A DNA stretch of 64,000 nt from Owenia fusiformis (lineage: Eukaryota > Annelida > Polychaeta > Sabellida > Oweniidae). This document shows, one piece after another, positions 1 through 10,650 of this stretch. How positions within the stretch are numbered: position 1 is the stretch's first letter; each line of letters starts with the position of its first letter. The notes beneath the pieces were generated by a model. The model was not told the DNA's origin. It saw only the letters and a list, made by a program, of their open reading frames with translations, and did not search any database. A program made the position numbers and the translations under genes. The stretch spans positions 28,966,684 through 29,030,683 of the forward strand of contig CAIIXF020000012.1 in assembly GCA_903813345.2 (NCBI GenBank), written 5' to 3'.

Positions 1-982
1 TATTTAAAGTTTTCACATGGTATGACTAGGCCAATGTAGATCAATCATGTGTTTGTTGTTCTTTTATTTTAAATTTCAAATCAGTTATTCAGATATTCAC
101 AATCATTTTCATCTTCATTCTTTCATCTGCATCCTTTTAATGTAGTAAATACTGCAGATTCAGATAAAGTATGGTTGCCCTACATCTAACATTTTACTGT
201 TTGAGTAAATAGATCAAGTATACATAACTGTATGCATATGCAAGTACTTAAGTACTATAGTTTTAATAGTATAAAACTTTTTTTCGACATCTGAAAAATG
301 CTGTCATAACATTAATGATTTAAAATATACATGTAAATGTATTTTTATTAATTTTAATAGAAAATACCCCAAGTAAAGAAAAAAAGTGCATGGTGTTATA
401 TCTTTTTACTTATTACTTAACAACAGAGGTACAATGTATGTCTATTGACCAAATGGAGAAACTCCAAAACATTTTGTAAATATGGTCATATATGGTTAGA
501 AAGGATAGAATAGAACAACTCACAAGAGTGTGAGTGTGACTTTGAACCATAAATTGATAAATTGATGAATATGAGAAATCTAATTGAATTAAATTAAATG
601 TGTGTAATGTTCATTGCGTCTGTAACAAATGGCAGTTGGCTACATTTTGCAATGTTAATGCCTTGCTTTAAAATTTAATCTTCTGAAAATAGAAATACCA
701 GTTCACAGTTTGTTTTTTGGGGGGGAGGGGGGGGGGAGTTAGAATCTATTTGCTGATGCATTATGTACATAGGACTCTGTTTTCGAAGGAATTTCCTAGA
801 CAGCTGCTAAATTCCAAATAGCCACCATTGTTCTTGACAAAAGTTTTTTGATAACTCAAATACTAGTTGTCAGATTATGGTTTGGATTCCATGTATTAAT
901 TCCTATGAGACATAGGACTCTTATCAAGAAGGTTTTTTTAAGATGGGAGTTCATACCTCCATTGGAATATTTTGTGTTCTAG

Positions 983-1699
983 GCAGTTCTAGAAAGCAGT
1001 AGAGACCACGGAATCTAGATCACTGTACATCCAGTCTTCTTAGTATAATGTTCTATCTCATTGAAATGTTTTTCAGGCAATTCTAGAAAGCAGCAGAGAC
1101 CATAGAATCCAGGTCATTGTATGTCCAGTTTTCCTTGTATAATGTTCTATCCCATTGAAATGTTTTTCAGGCAATTCTAGAAAGCAGTAGAGACCATAGA
1201 ATCCAGGTCATTGTATGTCCAGTTTTCCTTGTATAATGTTCTATCTCATTGAAATGTTTTTCAGGCAATTCTAGAAAGCAGTAGAGACCATAGAATCCAA
1301 GTCACTGTACATCCAGTCTTCTTAGTATAATGTTCTATCCCATTGAAATGTTTTTCAGGCAATTCTAGAAAGCAGTAGAGACCATAGAATCCAGATCACT
1401 GTACATCCAGTCTTTATAGTATAATGTTCTATCTCATTGAAATGTTTTTCAGGCAATTCTAGAAAGCAGTAGAGACCATAGAATCCAGATCACTGTACAT
1501 CCAGTCTTTATAGTATAATGTTCTATCTCATTGAAATGTTTTTCAGGCAATTCTAGAAAGCAGCAGAGACCACAGAATCCAAATCACTATTCGTCAAATC
1601 TTCTTAATATAATGTTTTATCCCATTGAAATGTTTTTCAGGCAATTCTAGAAAGCAGTAGAGACCATAGAATCCAGATCACTATTCGTCCAGTCTTCCT
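983..1699 (+). repeat. Eight copies of the SMG6 exon's 3' splice site at an exact 94-bp period
   Basis: Exon-like starts lie at 983, 1077, 1171, 1265, 1359, 1453, 1547 and 1641, always 94 bp apart. Each of the last seven carries TTTTTCAG followed by GCAATTCTAGAAAGC; the first has TTCTAG. Only the last copy runs on into the full PIN exon. Each unit contains about 59 bp of exon sequence, then GTATAATG and about 27 bp of intron-like sequence. Read in the exon frame, each full upstream unit meets a TAA inside GTATAATG, and the first copy meets a TAG earlier. Use of an upstream acceptor would therefore give a premature stop. The units are very similar but not identical. Confidence 0.9.
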
Positions 1700-4548
1700 C
1701 GTGCCAGACACTAACTGTTTCATTGACCATCTTGCCACCATTACAGCAATACTGAACTCAAAGAAGTATAAGCTGATTCTACCTCTAGTAGGTAAGACTG
1801 CCTTTTGACATTATTTGATAGTAACAATCATGGGAAATACATCATTTGATAGTAACAATCATGGGAAATACATTATTTGATAGTAACAATCATGGGAAAT
1901 ACATTATTTGATAGTAACAATCATGGGAAATACATTATTTGATAGTACAAATCATGGGAAATACATTATTTGATAGTAACGATCATGGGAAATACATTAT
2001 TTGATAGTAACAATCATGGGATTATTATGGAAAATGCATTGAATAACATTATTTGATGTTTGGAAATACATGAAGTAACATTATCTATTTTTGATAGTTT
2101 ATGATCATTGAAAATACATGAAATAACAATATTTGATGATCATGCAGAAAATGACAAAGCTTGTGTAGGAGGGAAGAGACCATAAGGCATTTTGTTTTTC
2201 TTTACCTTGCATGATGCATGAGAAGATATAAAATACAATATGTGAAGAAGTGAGCTTTGCCACTTATTTTTTAAGAGAGTAACTTTTCTCAAATGCAAAT
2301 AAATGTAAATTAACACATTGATTGTTTCACTTGATACTTTTTTGTCTGGAATGAACTTTTGTATTGCTGTCACCAACAGAAGTGTTAAAGTTTTTGTGAA
2401 AAGTGTTTGGTGGTTGGCATTTGGCGGTTGGTATTCAGTAGTCAAAGTCTGTAACCAATCACAGGTTGTGACATGTTGCATGTTAATGCCTCAGTGATCT
2501 CCCCAGCATTAAAGCAAGTGGCTGAGTTGGCGCAGCACCCACCTGAGATTTTGAAAACAGGCTTGCAACCACCTGAAAATCCATTTGCACCCATTTGAAA
2601 ATGAGAAAAATCATGAAAAATTGGCACATTTTGACCAATTTTGGTCTGAATTGTGAAAATGACAATTTTGCACCCACCTGAGAAAAAATCCTGGGGAGAT
2701 CGCTGTGCCTTGTTGTCAAGTGTAATGTAAAATGTACTTTCACTTTCAGTATTAAACGAGCTTGATGGGCTAAGTAAGGGAGGTAACAACAGCCAATATG
2801 AGAGCCAGGATCATGCCACTATGGTCCAACAAGAGGCCACTAAAGCAGTTGCTTATCTTGAAGAACAATTTGAACAGCGTAATCCACATATTAGGGCACT
2901 TACATCAAAGGGCACGACCATTGATACTGTGGCATTTCGTAGTGAAGAAACAGATAAAACAGTAAGTGTAGCCGTAGCAACATTTTATATAGCAACTGGA
3001 TACTGTTGCTATGTATTCTGTCTTTGTGACATGATGTTATTAAAATATTAGGTCACAAGTCAGAATGGCAGAAAATTTTGGAGTTTCAACCTGAAACTGG
3101 TAATAGTAATATTCCTATAGTAATTATCGCCATGTAAATGGGCATTGTTTTGTTTTGAATTCCACACTCTAGAGGATACATACATAGCCAATAGCATTTA
3201 TAAATAAACTTACCCTAAAATAAAAATGTTTAAAAACATTCACCCTATGTAGACTGAGTATTCAAAAAGCGATCGGTGCAGATACCATAATAGCTCATTG
3301 CACGGAGCTAACAATCATTTTTGAATTTGTTATATTTAATAAACTAAGCCTTGTTGGGTCTTAGTTATTGAAATATCACAATTTAAAATTGAACATTGAA
3401 CAACCGATTATTTATCTGGACCGATTGTTTTTTCTGTGTGCTCAGTCTGCATAGGGTGAAATTCTTAATGAAACATTCTATTGTTTTTACAGGGCAACAA
3501 TGACGACCTAATACTGTCATGTTGTTTGCACTACTGCCAAGATAAAGCCAGAGATTTTATGCCAAGACCTGACACTGGTATGTATAGCTTTACATTTGTT
3601 ATTGCATCCTGGGCTTTACATGGTCATGGTACCTTCAAAATTCATAAGCACCCTGTTAATTAGTTCTCCTTAGAATAGGGGCTTTTAGCTTGAAATCTAC
3701 ATTGAAGTCTTGTTTTCAATGAGATTTTAGGATATTTGCAATTTTGATTGTACAGGGATTTTTCTCCAATTTGATGACAAAGGACGATTCTTGGTTTGGA
3801 GAATAGTCTCCTGGGCTAATAATCTTTTTCATGAAAAATATAGAAATATTACCCAAATCAAACTATGAATATTCAAAAGAGGGCATTTAAATCTACAAGA
3901 TGTAAAAATAACACATTGGCTTGAAGCAGGGATAACGCTCAATTAGACCGATTCAATAAAATACAAGTCTCGATTTGGGGAAAGAAGTTCATCAGTGTAC
4001 TGTGCTAATATTTTTTTGCAAAAAATCTAGAAATATTACCCAAATTAAATTATGACTATTCAAAAGAAGACATTCAAATCTACATTATGTAAAAAAATCA
4101 AATTTGTCGGAAGCAGGGATAAAGCTCATTTAGATTGATGAACTTCGTTCTCCAAACCGAGAATCGTCCTTTTGATCACAATTTTGATTCTTTGTACACT
4201 TTTCTGTGAGGAGAATTTTTATGTTTAGTGTCATTGTCTTTTGTATTTTCGATTTAATTTCTAGTGATTTCCTCAAATGTTTTATCAAGAAAGATACAAT
4301 ATACATAAGCTTGTCTGACTTTTTTTGACAGCTTGATTTAAAATTCTCAGCAATGTGTCTTGATAAGAACATTTCAAAAATGGGAGAATTTTCCAATAAT
4401 GCATCATATATTTTCAGGGAAACGAGTGCAGCTTCAACGAGACGTCGTTCTCCTCACAGATGACCGAAACCTGCGACTAAAGGCTCACACTCGCAATGTT
4501 CCAGTTAGGCACATTATGTCATTTTCACGCTGGGCGAAACTGTCCTAG
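1641..4548 (+). CDS. SMG6: SMG6/EST1A telomerase-binding and NMD endonuclease, C-terminal PIN-domain exons (5' part lies outside the window)
   Basis: Four coding exons are seen: 1641-1791, 2750-2961, 3493-3577 and 4418-4548, with TAG at 4546-4548. All introns are GT-AG and the phases join cleanly (1, 0, 1). The joined peptide carries the family's PIN landmarks in order: VPDTNCFIDHL, LNELDGLSKG, RALTSKG, GNNDDLILSCCLHYC, VVLLTDDRNLR and RNVPVR, then ends shortly after, as SMG6 does. The three catalytic aspartates of the PIN nuclease are all present (in PDTN, NNDD and LTDD), so the domain should be active. The family cuts mRNA near premature stop codons in nonsense-mediated decay, and has a telomerase-associated role through N-terminal regions not visible here. 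The real gene starts upstream of base 1, and the preceding exon was not identified. The GMC gene downstream is convergent. Confidence 0.93.
1809..2026. repeat. 31-bp tandem repeat in an SMG6 intron
   Basis: About seven copies of a unit built on TTTGATAGTAACAATCATGG, with a 31-bp period. It starts just after the splice donor at 1792 and fades into degenerate copies up to about 2140. It looks like a simple minisatellite. Confidence 0.85.
3241..3458. mobile_element. MITE with CACCCTATG ends (family 'CACCC')
   Basis: The ends are inverted: CACCCTATGTAGACTGAG on the left and CTCAGTCTGCATAGGGTG on the right. It has no coding capacity. Larger relatives lie at 9707-10556 and 61551-62339. It sits in the SMG6 intron between 2961 and 3493. 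Flanking pentamers ACATT and AAATT suggest a 5-bp target duplication with one change. Superfamily not assigned. Confidence 0.7.
3776..4175. mobile_element. Short inverted-repeat element with an internal duplication
   Basis: The ends are inverted copies of about 27 bp (AAAGGACGATTCT and TTGGAGAA on the left, TTCTCCAAACC and AGAATCGTCCTTTT on the right). Two diverged direct copies of a roughly 150-bp internal block start near 3830 and 4025; both contain AATATTACCCAAAT and AAGCAGGGATAA. No ORF. It lies in the last SMG6 intron. Confidence 0.6.
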
Positions 4549-5327
4549 ACTTTATCATTACTTGATTATTATTTTATTGTTAGAATTATTTACGATGACA
4601 TGTGTGCTATTTGCATTACAGGCACATGAGTAATTTATTATTAAAGTCCCAGTATCTGTTTTTAGCAAAATCTCAGAAAAATGTTTTGTTTCTGCTTTTG
4701 GAGATTTGCTGTTCCGAAGATTTTTTAAGAACAATCACACAAATCACGAACAATCACAGTAGTTTAGTGATGATTCAAAGAAAGGGAGCTGAGCTTATAA
4801 GTTTATTTATTACAAATTTAAAATTTCTACTTTATAACTTGAAATTTTTAGATGTGAGTTTTTTGGAGAGCTTGTCATTAAAAGGTATATTCCTATTGCT
4901 TTCTGTTACGGTTGCTAAAACCAATTATCTATTTTCCATACTTAGTAAAAATTTGAAAAAGAATCTTATGATGTAGTGAAAATTGATAAATGCTCATGTT
5001 GCCATCTATATTAAGTTTATATTCAAGACAATGTTTGAAACATTATTAGGCTGGTATGTCTGTTGAGTTTTTTGTTTTGTTTTTTAAGGTTATTTTATTT
5101 CCATATTTGAATCATATAACATACAATAATACATGAATATTGTATGGAGAAACAAGCCTACGTTTGCACATTATTGGCTTGTGAAAATACATGTTATACA
5201 GTGGATGTATATCTGTTGAGTTTTCCATATACTGTTATATGCAAATTAAAAGTTGTTTAATATATCCAGATATTAATAGCCTTAAAACCTGTTAAGTATC
5301 TTTTTAGAATGATAGCCTTTATTTACT

Positions 5328-5341
5328 GTTACCATAGCAAC
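5328..5341 (+). promoter_or_regulatory. RFX X-box-like motif
   Basis: GTTACCATAGCAAC fits the imperfect palindrome bound by RFX factors (GTNRCC, short spacer, RGYAAC). No promoter is recognisable nearby, so function is doubtful. Confidence 0.35.
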
Positions 5342-5374
5342 GAAGCATTACTCATGAGTTTCTGTCTCATTTCT

Positions 5375-5583
5375 TGGGCATAGCCAGCCATTATCTAGGT
5401 GAGGCAATGGTTTCACCAAAGTTATATGGTAAATATTTGTAAAGCTTTTTTTATAATAAAACTAAAAAAATATGTCCGTATGTACAGGAGCATAATATTC
5501 TCTTTGGCTTAAACTTTGGCTTAAAATTTGCCTCTCTTATTTAAACTTTGCCTCACTTATTTTAGATCCTGGCTATGCCTCTG
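5375..5583. mobile_element. MITE with GGGCATAGCCAG ends
   Basis: The left end reads GGGCATAGCCAG and the right end CTGGCTATGCCTC, inverted to each other, about 209 bp apart. The inside is AT-rich and has TTGCCTC-like repeats. A relative is seen near 50040-50120 (GACTCGCC and CCTCGCC repeats, then CTGACCATGCCCC). Confidence 0.5.
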
Positions 5584-6122
5584 TATTTATTTATGAAATT
5601 GCCAATTCATTTCTACATTATTTAAAAGTACATCTGACATGAAATATGTACAGATACTGTACATCATTTTGTTTTAATTTAAGCAAATGTTACTGGAAGT
5701 TAAGATGTTTGCATATAAGGATATGTGATAAGAAAAATAAATTGTTTGTTCATGAAATTAAAATTTTAGTGATATTATTGATGAAAATGTGTATACTCCA
5801 AGCCCATGTATTGTATGGTTTCTCTTGCATCAAGATCGCCACATACATTCTTTGTCCCCACCACATAGTTGGGCAGCCACATTGTTATAATATTCTTGGT
5901 TACTTTCGTGTATATTATCAATGATATGTCCTATATGGATAGCTGGGCGACCCTGATGTCATAATAATTTGGGTTTCTTTCCTATTTTCTTGGAATCATT
6001 TCGTCATTTCTAATGTATTAACACGGCTGCTTGATAAAAAAAACCTGACTAATACGGAAACTGGATTTCTGAAACTGCATATTTTAGTATTTTGTACAAG
6101 ACACTAACTCCATGAATATTAG

Positions 6123-6340
6123 CAGGCCCGTAGCCAGGATTTGCCAAAGGGATTCACTTTTTGAAAAATTCCAGGGGGGTTCACTTGTGACAATTTAGGT
6201 CCAAAAATGTCCACCATCACTTGAAAACTGCTCAGAATGGTGAAAACTGGATGATTTTGAAGTATTTTTTGGCCAAGGGGAAGGGGGGGGGGGGGGTTCG
6301 CTTGAACCCATCGACCCCCCCCCCCCTGGCTACGGGCCTG
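6123..6340 (+). mobile_element. MITE-A copy 1 (reference copy, full length)
   Basis: The ends are CAGGCCCGTAGCCAGG and CCTGGCTACGGGCCTG, perfect inverted repeats of 16 bp. Inside it carries TTCACTTTTTGAAAAATTCC, then TCACTTGTGACAATTT, TGCTCAGAATGG, and a long G run followed by a C run. No ORF. The flanks ATTAG and ACTAG suggest a 5-bp target duplication. This family is the commonest mobile element in the window. Confidence 0.8.
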
Positions 6341-8067
6341 ACTAGTAATGTTAATTCTCTACAAGTCAATAACTCACATGTAGTAGATGTAGCTATTAGC
6401 TCCTCATCAAAGTTTCTAATAAAAAATATTTTACAATGTTTAATTCTATGAGGTGCAACGTCTATTCACCGAAAATAGAATTAGATATTTGTTTTAATAC
6501 CACTGTCAAGCTTACATTCTCATTAATACAAAATGATGTGTTAACATTGAAACACATTTATATATACACTCACACTACCCTACCTCGATAGCGCATGCGC
6601 GAATTTTTTGGCTTTCAACCACGTCGCTTTTGAGTATTTCGACTGCTTAGTCAAAAGGTTAATACGTTTGGTGCTCGGAGTGAGTCAATATTGCTATTCG
6701 CTGAACTTCAGTGGTGCAATAGTGAAGTCCATGTTCCAAGTTATATGATAGTTGAAGAAAGAATGTAAATAATATCGTTTTAAATTTTAAAATATTTGAT
6801 ATGTCATAGTACACGGTACACAGCTGCAAAAGTTGATCAATACAGGGTACAAGGAATGTAAATTGCTCAATAGTACAGGGAGCGAGAAAGTAAGCTGATT
6901 ATACAGACATACTATGTCCCGATCTCATGTACATTTACGTTGCAAACAGTGAAAATAATGCTAAAAGGCCGCCTGTTGATGCTTTGAGGTGTCATAAATT
7001 GTTATTTAATCCAAATAAAGTAAACATTATTTTGTAGATTTATATAACCCCTTGAATGGTCTAATTCACTACCGTTCTCAAAAACCGATCATTTAAAATA
7101 TTTTGTTCAAAATACCATCATGCCACGACTTGAGAGCATTTTGTTCTTCACGATTTGCTGTAGCGCTGATATGACATCGTATTTCTCTTTTATTGTAAAA
7201 AAACAATACCAGATCGATGTAGTCTTAGATGACGTGTTGAATGTCAGATGTTTTTGGATGGTATCTGCTCCAGTGATTCTGCATTTAATCATGAAACGCT
7301 CATCACAAGACACCTCGAAACAAACATTATCACTTGGTAAAAAAGTAAAAATAATATAGAATAAAATGTTTAATATACTGCTAAATAAGTTGCATTAAGA
7401 GAGAATCGTAGAGAATATTTTTTCCTGTATAATAGGCAGTTATTTCTTTTATTATAACGGAAAAAAATATAATACGTATTTTTAAGAATTATTTTTGATT
7501 TCATAATATTATTCGTGTATTATTTAAAGGGAACAACATATAATGCCAAATAATATAGAATAATATTCCTGTCAGGAGCAAATAATATGTTGGCATTTGC
7601 AATCAAAAACCTATTATACGTGGTTATTTTCGAGCCGTTAATCCCTAATTATTCAATTCCTATGAAATGAGTTTCATGCATACTGATAATTAATCTGTTT
7701 GTTAGGGTTAATGGATTAATCTCTACAGCTGATGGCTCTTAATTCCACAAAAATAATTTGCAAAATAAGTTTTTACATAAATATTTGATTGTATAATGTC
7801 CCTCATGTTATGATTAACATTGTGTTAAATTTTTGATTCAATCAATTAATTCATTGTAAAGTTAATTTTTGAATTTTTAATTAATTTTGTTTTCCTCACA
7901 ATTTTAATCCATTGTTTCTCTGTCACATTAAGTTCATAGCAAACAACATTTAAATCGATCCCCTCTTACACAGGTAAAAACAACCACCTGTATTCACTTT
8001 GCCAACCGGAAAAACAGTCATGACAGGGAACTGCTCAATATTCAATAAACACATTACGCATTTTACA

Positions 8068-8137
8068 CAGACCCGTAGCTGAGGACCCCCTCCCCATGGC
8101 CAACAATTCTGTCAAAATCATGTAGTTTTTCACCATT
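8068..8137 (-). mobile_element. MITE-A fragment
   Basis: CAGACCCGTAGC, then CCATGGCCAACAATTCT, TCAAAATCATG and TTTTTCACCATTC match the right half of MITE-A in reverse. It is cut off after that. Confidence 0.6.
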
Positions 8138-8628
8138 CACATACATGTATTGACATTCCAGAGCAATATAATAAGTCAAACTTTAATCCCTAATTATTCA
8201 ATTTCCACGATTTGAGTTTTGTTCACACTGATAAATAATCTGTTTGTTTGAGTTAATGGATTAATTTCCACAGCCAATGGTTCTAATTTCAACTGAAAAA
8301 TAAATTGCAAATTAAGTTTTTCATATTTATTTGCTTGTATAATGTCCCTTATGTTATGATTAACATTGTGTTAAAATTTGGATTTAATTGATTGACTCAA
8401 CGGAAAGTTAATTTTTAATCAATGGGTTTCCTCACATTTTTACTCTATTGGGTTTCCTCACAATTTAACTCAATTGTTTTTCTGTCAAATTAAGTTTACA
8501 ACAAACAACACTTAAAGCCCCCTCTTACACAGACACAAACACCTTTAATCATTTCACAAACAACACAAAACATTTATGACACGAAACTGCTATATATCAA
8601 TACATTACGAATTTGGTATAGGTCCATG

Positions 8629-8811
8629 GCCAGGGAGGGGGGGGGGGGGTCAAGAAACCCCCCCCCCCCCCCCTTGCCAAAATTCTTTCAAAATCCTACA
8701 TTTTTTACCAATCTGAGCACTGTTAAGTGATTTCGGGCCAAACTGATCAAGTGTGACCCCTTGGTTTGTTTTGAAAATTGATCCCCTGGGCTAAAACTTA
8801 TTCCACGCCTG
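8629..8811 (-). mobile_element. MITE-A copy, reverse orientation
   Basis: Diverged ends (GGTCCATGGCCAGGG and ACGCCTG), with a G run then a C run, TTGCCAAAATTCTTTC, CTGAGCACTGTTAAGTG and AAGTGTGACCCC in reverse family order. Confidence 0.7.
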
Positions 8812-9706
8812 TATTATATTGGATGTACATGTATTGCTCCGATTTCTTCTGGCAAATCACTGATAATAAATAAGAAAGGTACATTAGTTTAACTGATACA
8901 AGTGGTGTTAAGCCATGCTAAAACAAAATTAAAACGTGTATTCTCTCACATTTCACAATTCATGCGTTTTATGTTATCCATATATCTGAGATATAAACTG
9001 GGGATATAAACAACAGATTAGTCCACAGATTGGACCATTTTAATTAAAGCTGGTTTTAATTAATTTTTTGTTTTCCATTTCCAAATGTTTATTCGGTATG
9101 TTTAGTTGTTTGATAATGAAAATAAAGAAGCGGGCACATTTTACATTTATTCCTAATGTTTCATCTGACATAGCGATGCTTACGCTTTGAGCAAATTGGT
9201 GCATTGTAGAACAAACTGATGTAAATAACATGTTGACATACAGTACATGTATGTCAGAGCAATATGATAAGTAAAACTTTAATCCCCAATTATTCAATTT
9301 CTTTAATATGAGTTTTGTTAACACTGAAAGCTAATCCGTTTGTTAGAGGCGATGGATTACATGTAATTTCCTACAGCCAACAGTTCTAAGTTCCGCAAAA
9401 AATAATTTAAAAACCAAGTTTTTCATATTTATTTGATTCTATAATGTCCCTTATGTTATGATTAACATTGTGTTAAAATTTGGATTAAATTGATTGACTC
9501 AACGGAAAGTTAATTTTTAATCAATGGGTTTCCTCACATTTTTACTCCATTGTTTCTCTGCCATTTAAAGTTAACAACAAACAACATTTAACCGCCACTC
9601 TTACACAGGCACAAACAACCACCCGTATTCACTCTGCCAACCACAAAAATAGTCTTGACACAGAACTGCTCAAATTTTAGCTAAAAACATTACGCATTTT
9701 ATACAG

Positions 9707-10556
9707 CACCCTATGCAGACAGAGCCTGTGGGAAATATTGGGTGCGGAGCAAATGAGCGGAGGGTGCGGAGCTAACGGTTATTTTTTAATTTAAATTTGG
9801 GATATTTCTGAAACTAAGCCGTTTTGGGACTTCAAATATACCAAGATATGTGTATTTGACACCAAATATCAATACAATTGTGAAAATAGTAGCGCAATTC
9901 ATTCTATAGCGACGCAGTGTGCCTTAAACCTTTCCCAGACCTATATATTTTGAAATTATCCTTTTAATACTGAGTCCCCAGCATTCATAAAAAATGGTGT
10001 TCAAGGTACACTATCTATACAAATTATTTTTGCAACTTGGAAGCCAGGCAGTATCTGTGTGATTTTATAAAAATTCGGAAATTTTTTCAGATATGAGCCC
10101 CCTCTAAATATTGGGTGCGGAGCAGCTCCATAAACGTAGCTCCGCACCCAATATTTAGAGGGGCTCATATCTGAAGAACATTTCCGAATTTTTATAAAAT
10201 CACACAGATACTGCCTGGCTTCCAAGATGCAAAAATAATTTGCATGGGTAGTGTATCTTGAACACCATTTTTTATGAATGCTGGGGACGCAGTATTAAAA
10301 GGATAGTCTCAAAATATATAGGTCTGGGAAATGTTTAAGGCATACTGCGTCGCTATAAAATGAATTGCAGTTACTATTTTCACAGTTTTATTGATATTTG
10401 GTGTCAAATACACATATCTTGGTATATTTGAAGTCCCAAAACGGCTTAGTTTCAGAAATATCCCAATTTTAAATTCAAAAATGACCGTTAGCTCCGCACC
10501 CTCCGCTCATTTGCGCCGCACCCAATATTTCCCACAGGCTCTGTCTGCATAGGGTG
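9707..10556. mobile_element. 850-bp near-perfect palindrome, foldback member of the CACCC family
   Basis: The two halves are inverted copies about the exact midpoint (10131-10132), with a spacer of about 15 bp between GGGTGCGGAGC and GCTCCGCACCC. Differences are scattered single bases and a few short indels. The outer ends are CACCCTATGCAGACAGAGCC and GGCTCTGTCTGCATAGGGTG. The pentamer TACAG flanks both sides, a likely target duplication. It interrupts the four-fold repeat between copies 3 and 4. No long ORF. Confidence 0.88.
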
Positions 10557-10558
10557 TA

Positions 10559-10650
10559 CAGGCCCGTACCTAACGAGTAACGATCCCCTCCCCTTGGCCA
10601 ACAATTCTTTCAAAATCATGACGATTTTCACCATTCACATACATGTACAT
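10559..10650 (-). mobile_element. MITE-A fragment beside the palindrome
   Basis: CAGGCCCGTACC, then CCTTGGCCAACAATTCT, TTCAAAATCATG and TTTTCACCATTC. It is the same truncated type as at 8068 and has the same neighbour (ACATACATGTA), so it was probably copied as part of the long direct repeat. Confidence 0.6.

Larger units (their letters stand above)
4549..6122. other. 3' flank of SMG6: untranslated and intergenic sequence
   Basis: AT-rich. It probably holds the SMG6 3' UTR, but I could not fix the poly(A) site. A 124-codon open stretch at 4602-4976 shows no protein-like composition and is left out. A small inverted-repeat element (about 5375-5583) and one X-box-like site are listed separately. 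Confidence 0.5.

Noticed and set aside
4602-4976. 124-codon ORF after SMG6
   Set aside because: Leu/Ile/Phe-rich translation of AT-rich DNA, no motif, no start context, inside the likely SMG6 3' UTR.
7107-7359. Overlapping 68- and 79-codon ORFs on opposite strands
   Set aside because: Neither resembles a protein family; they occupy repeat-rich intergenic DNA.
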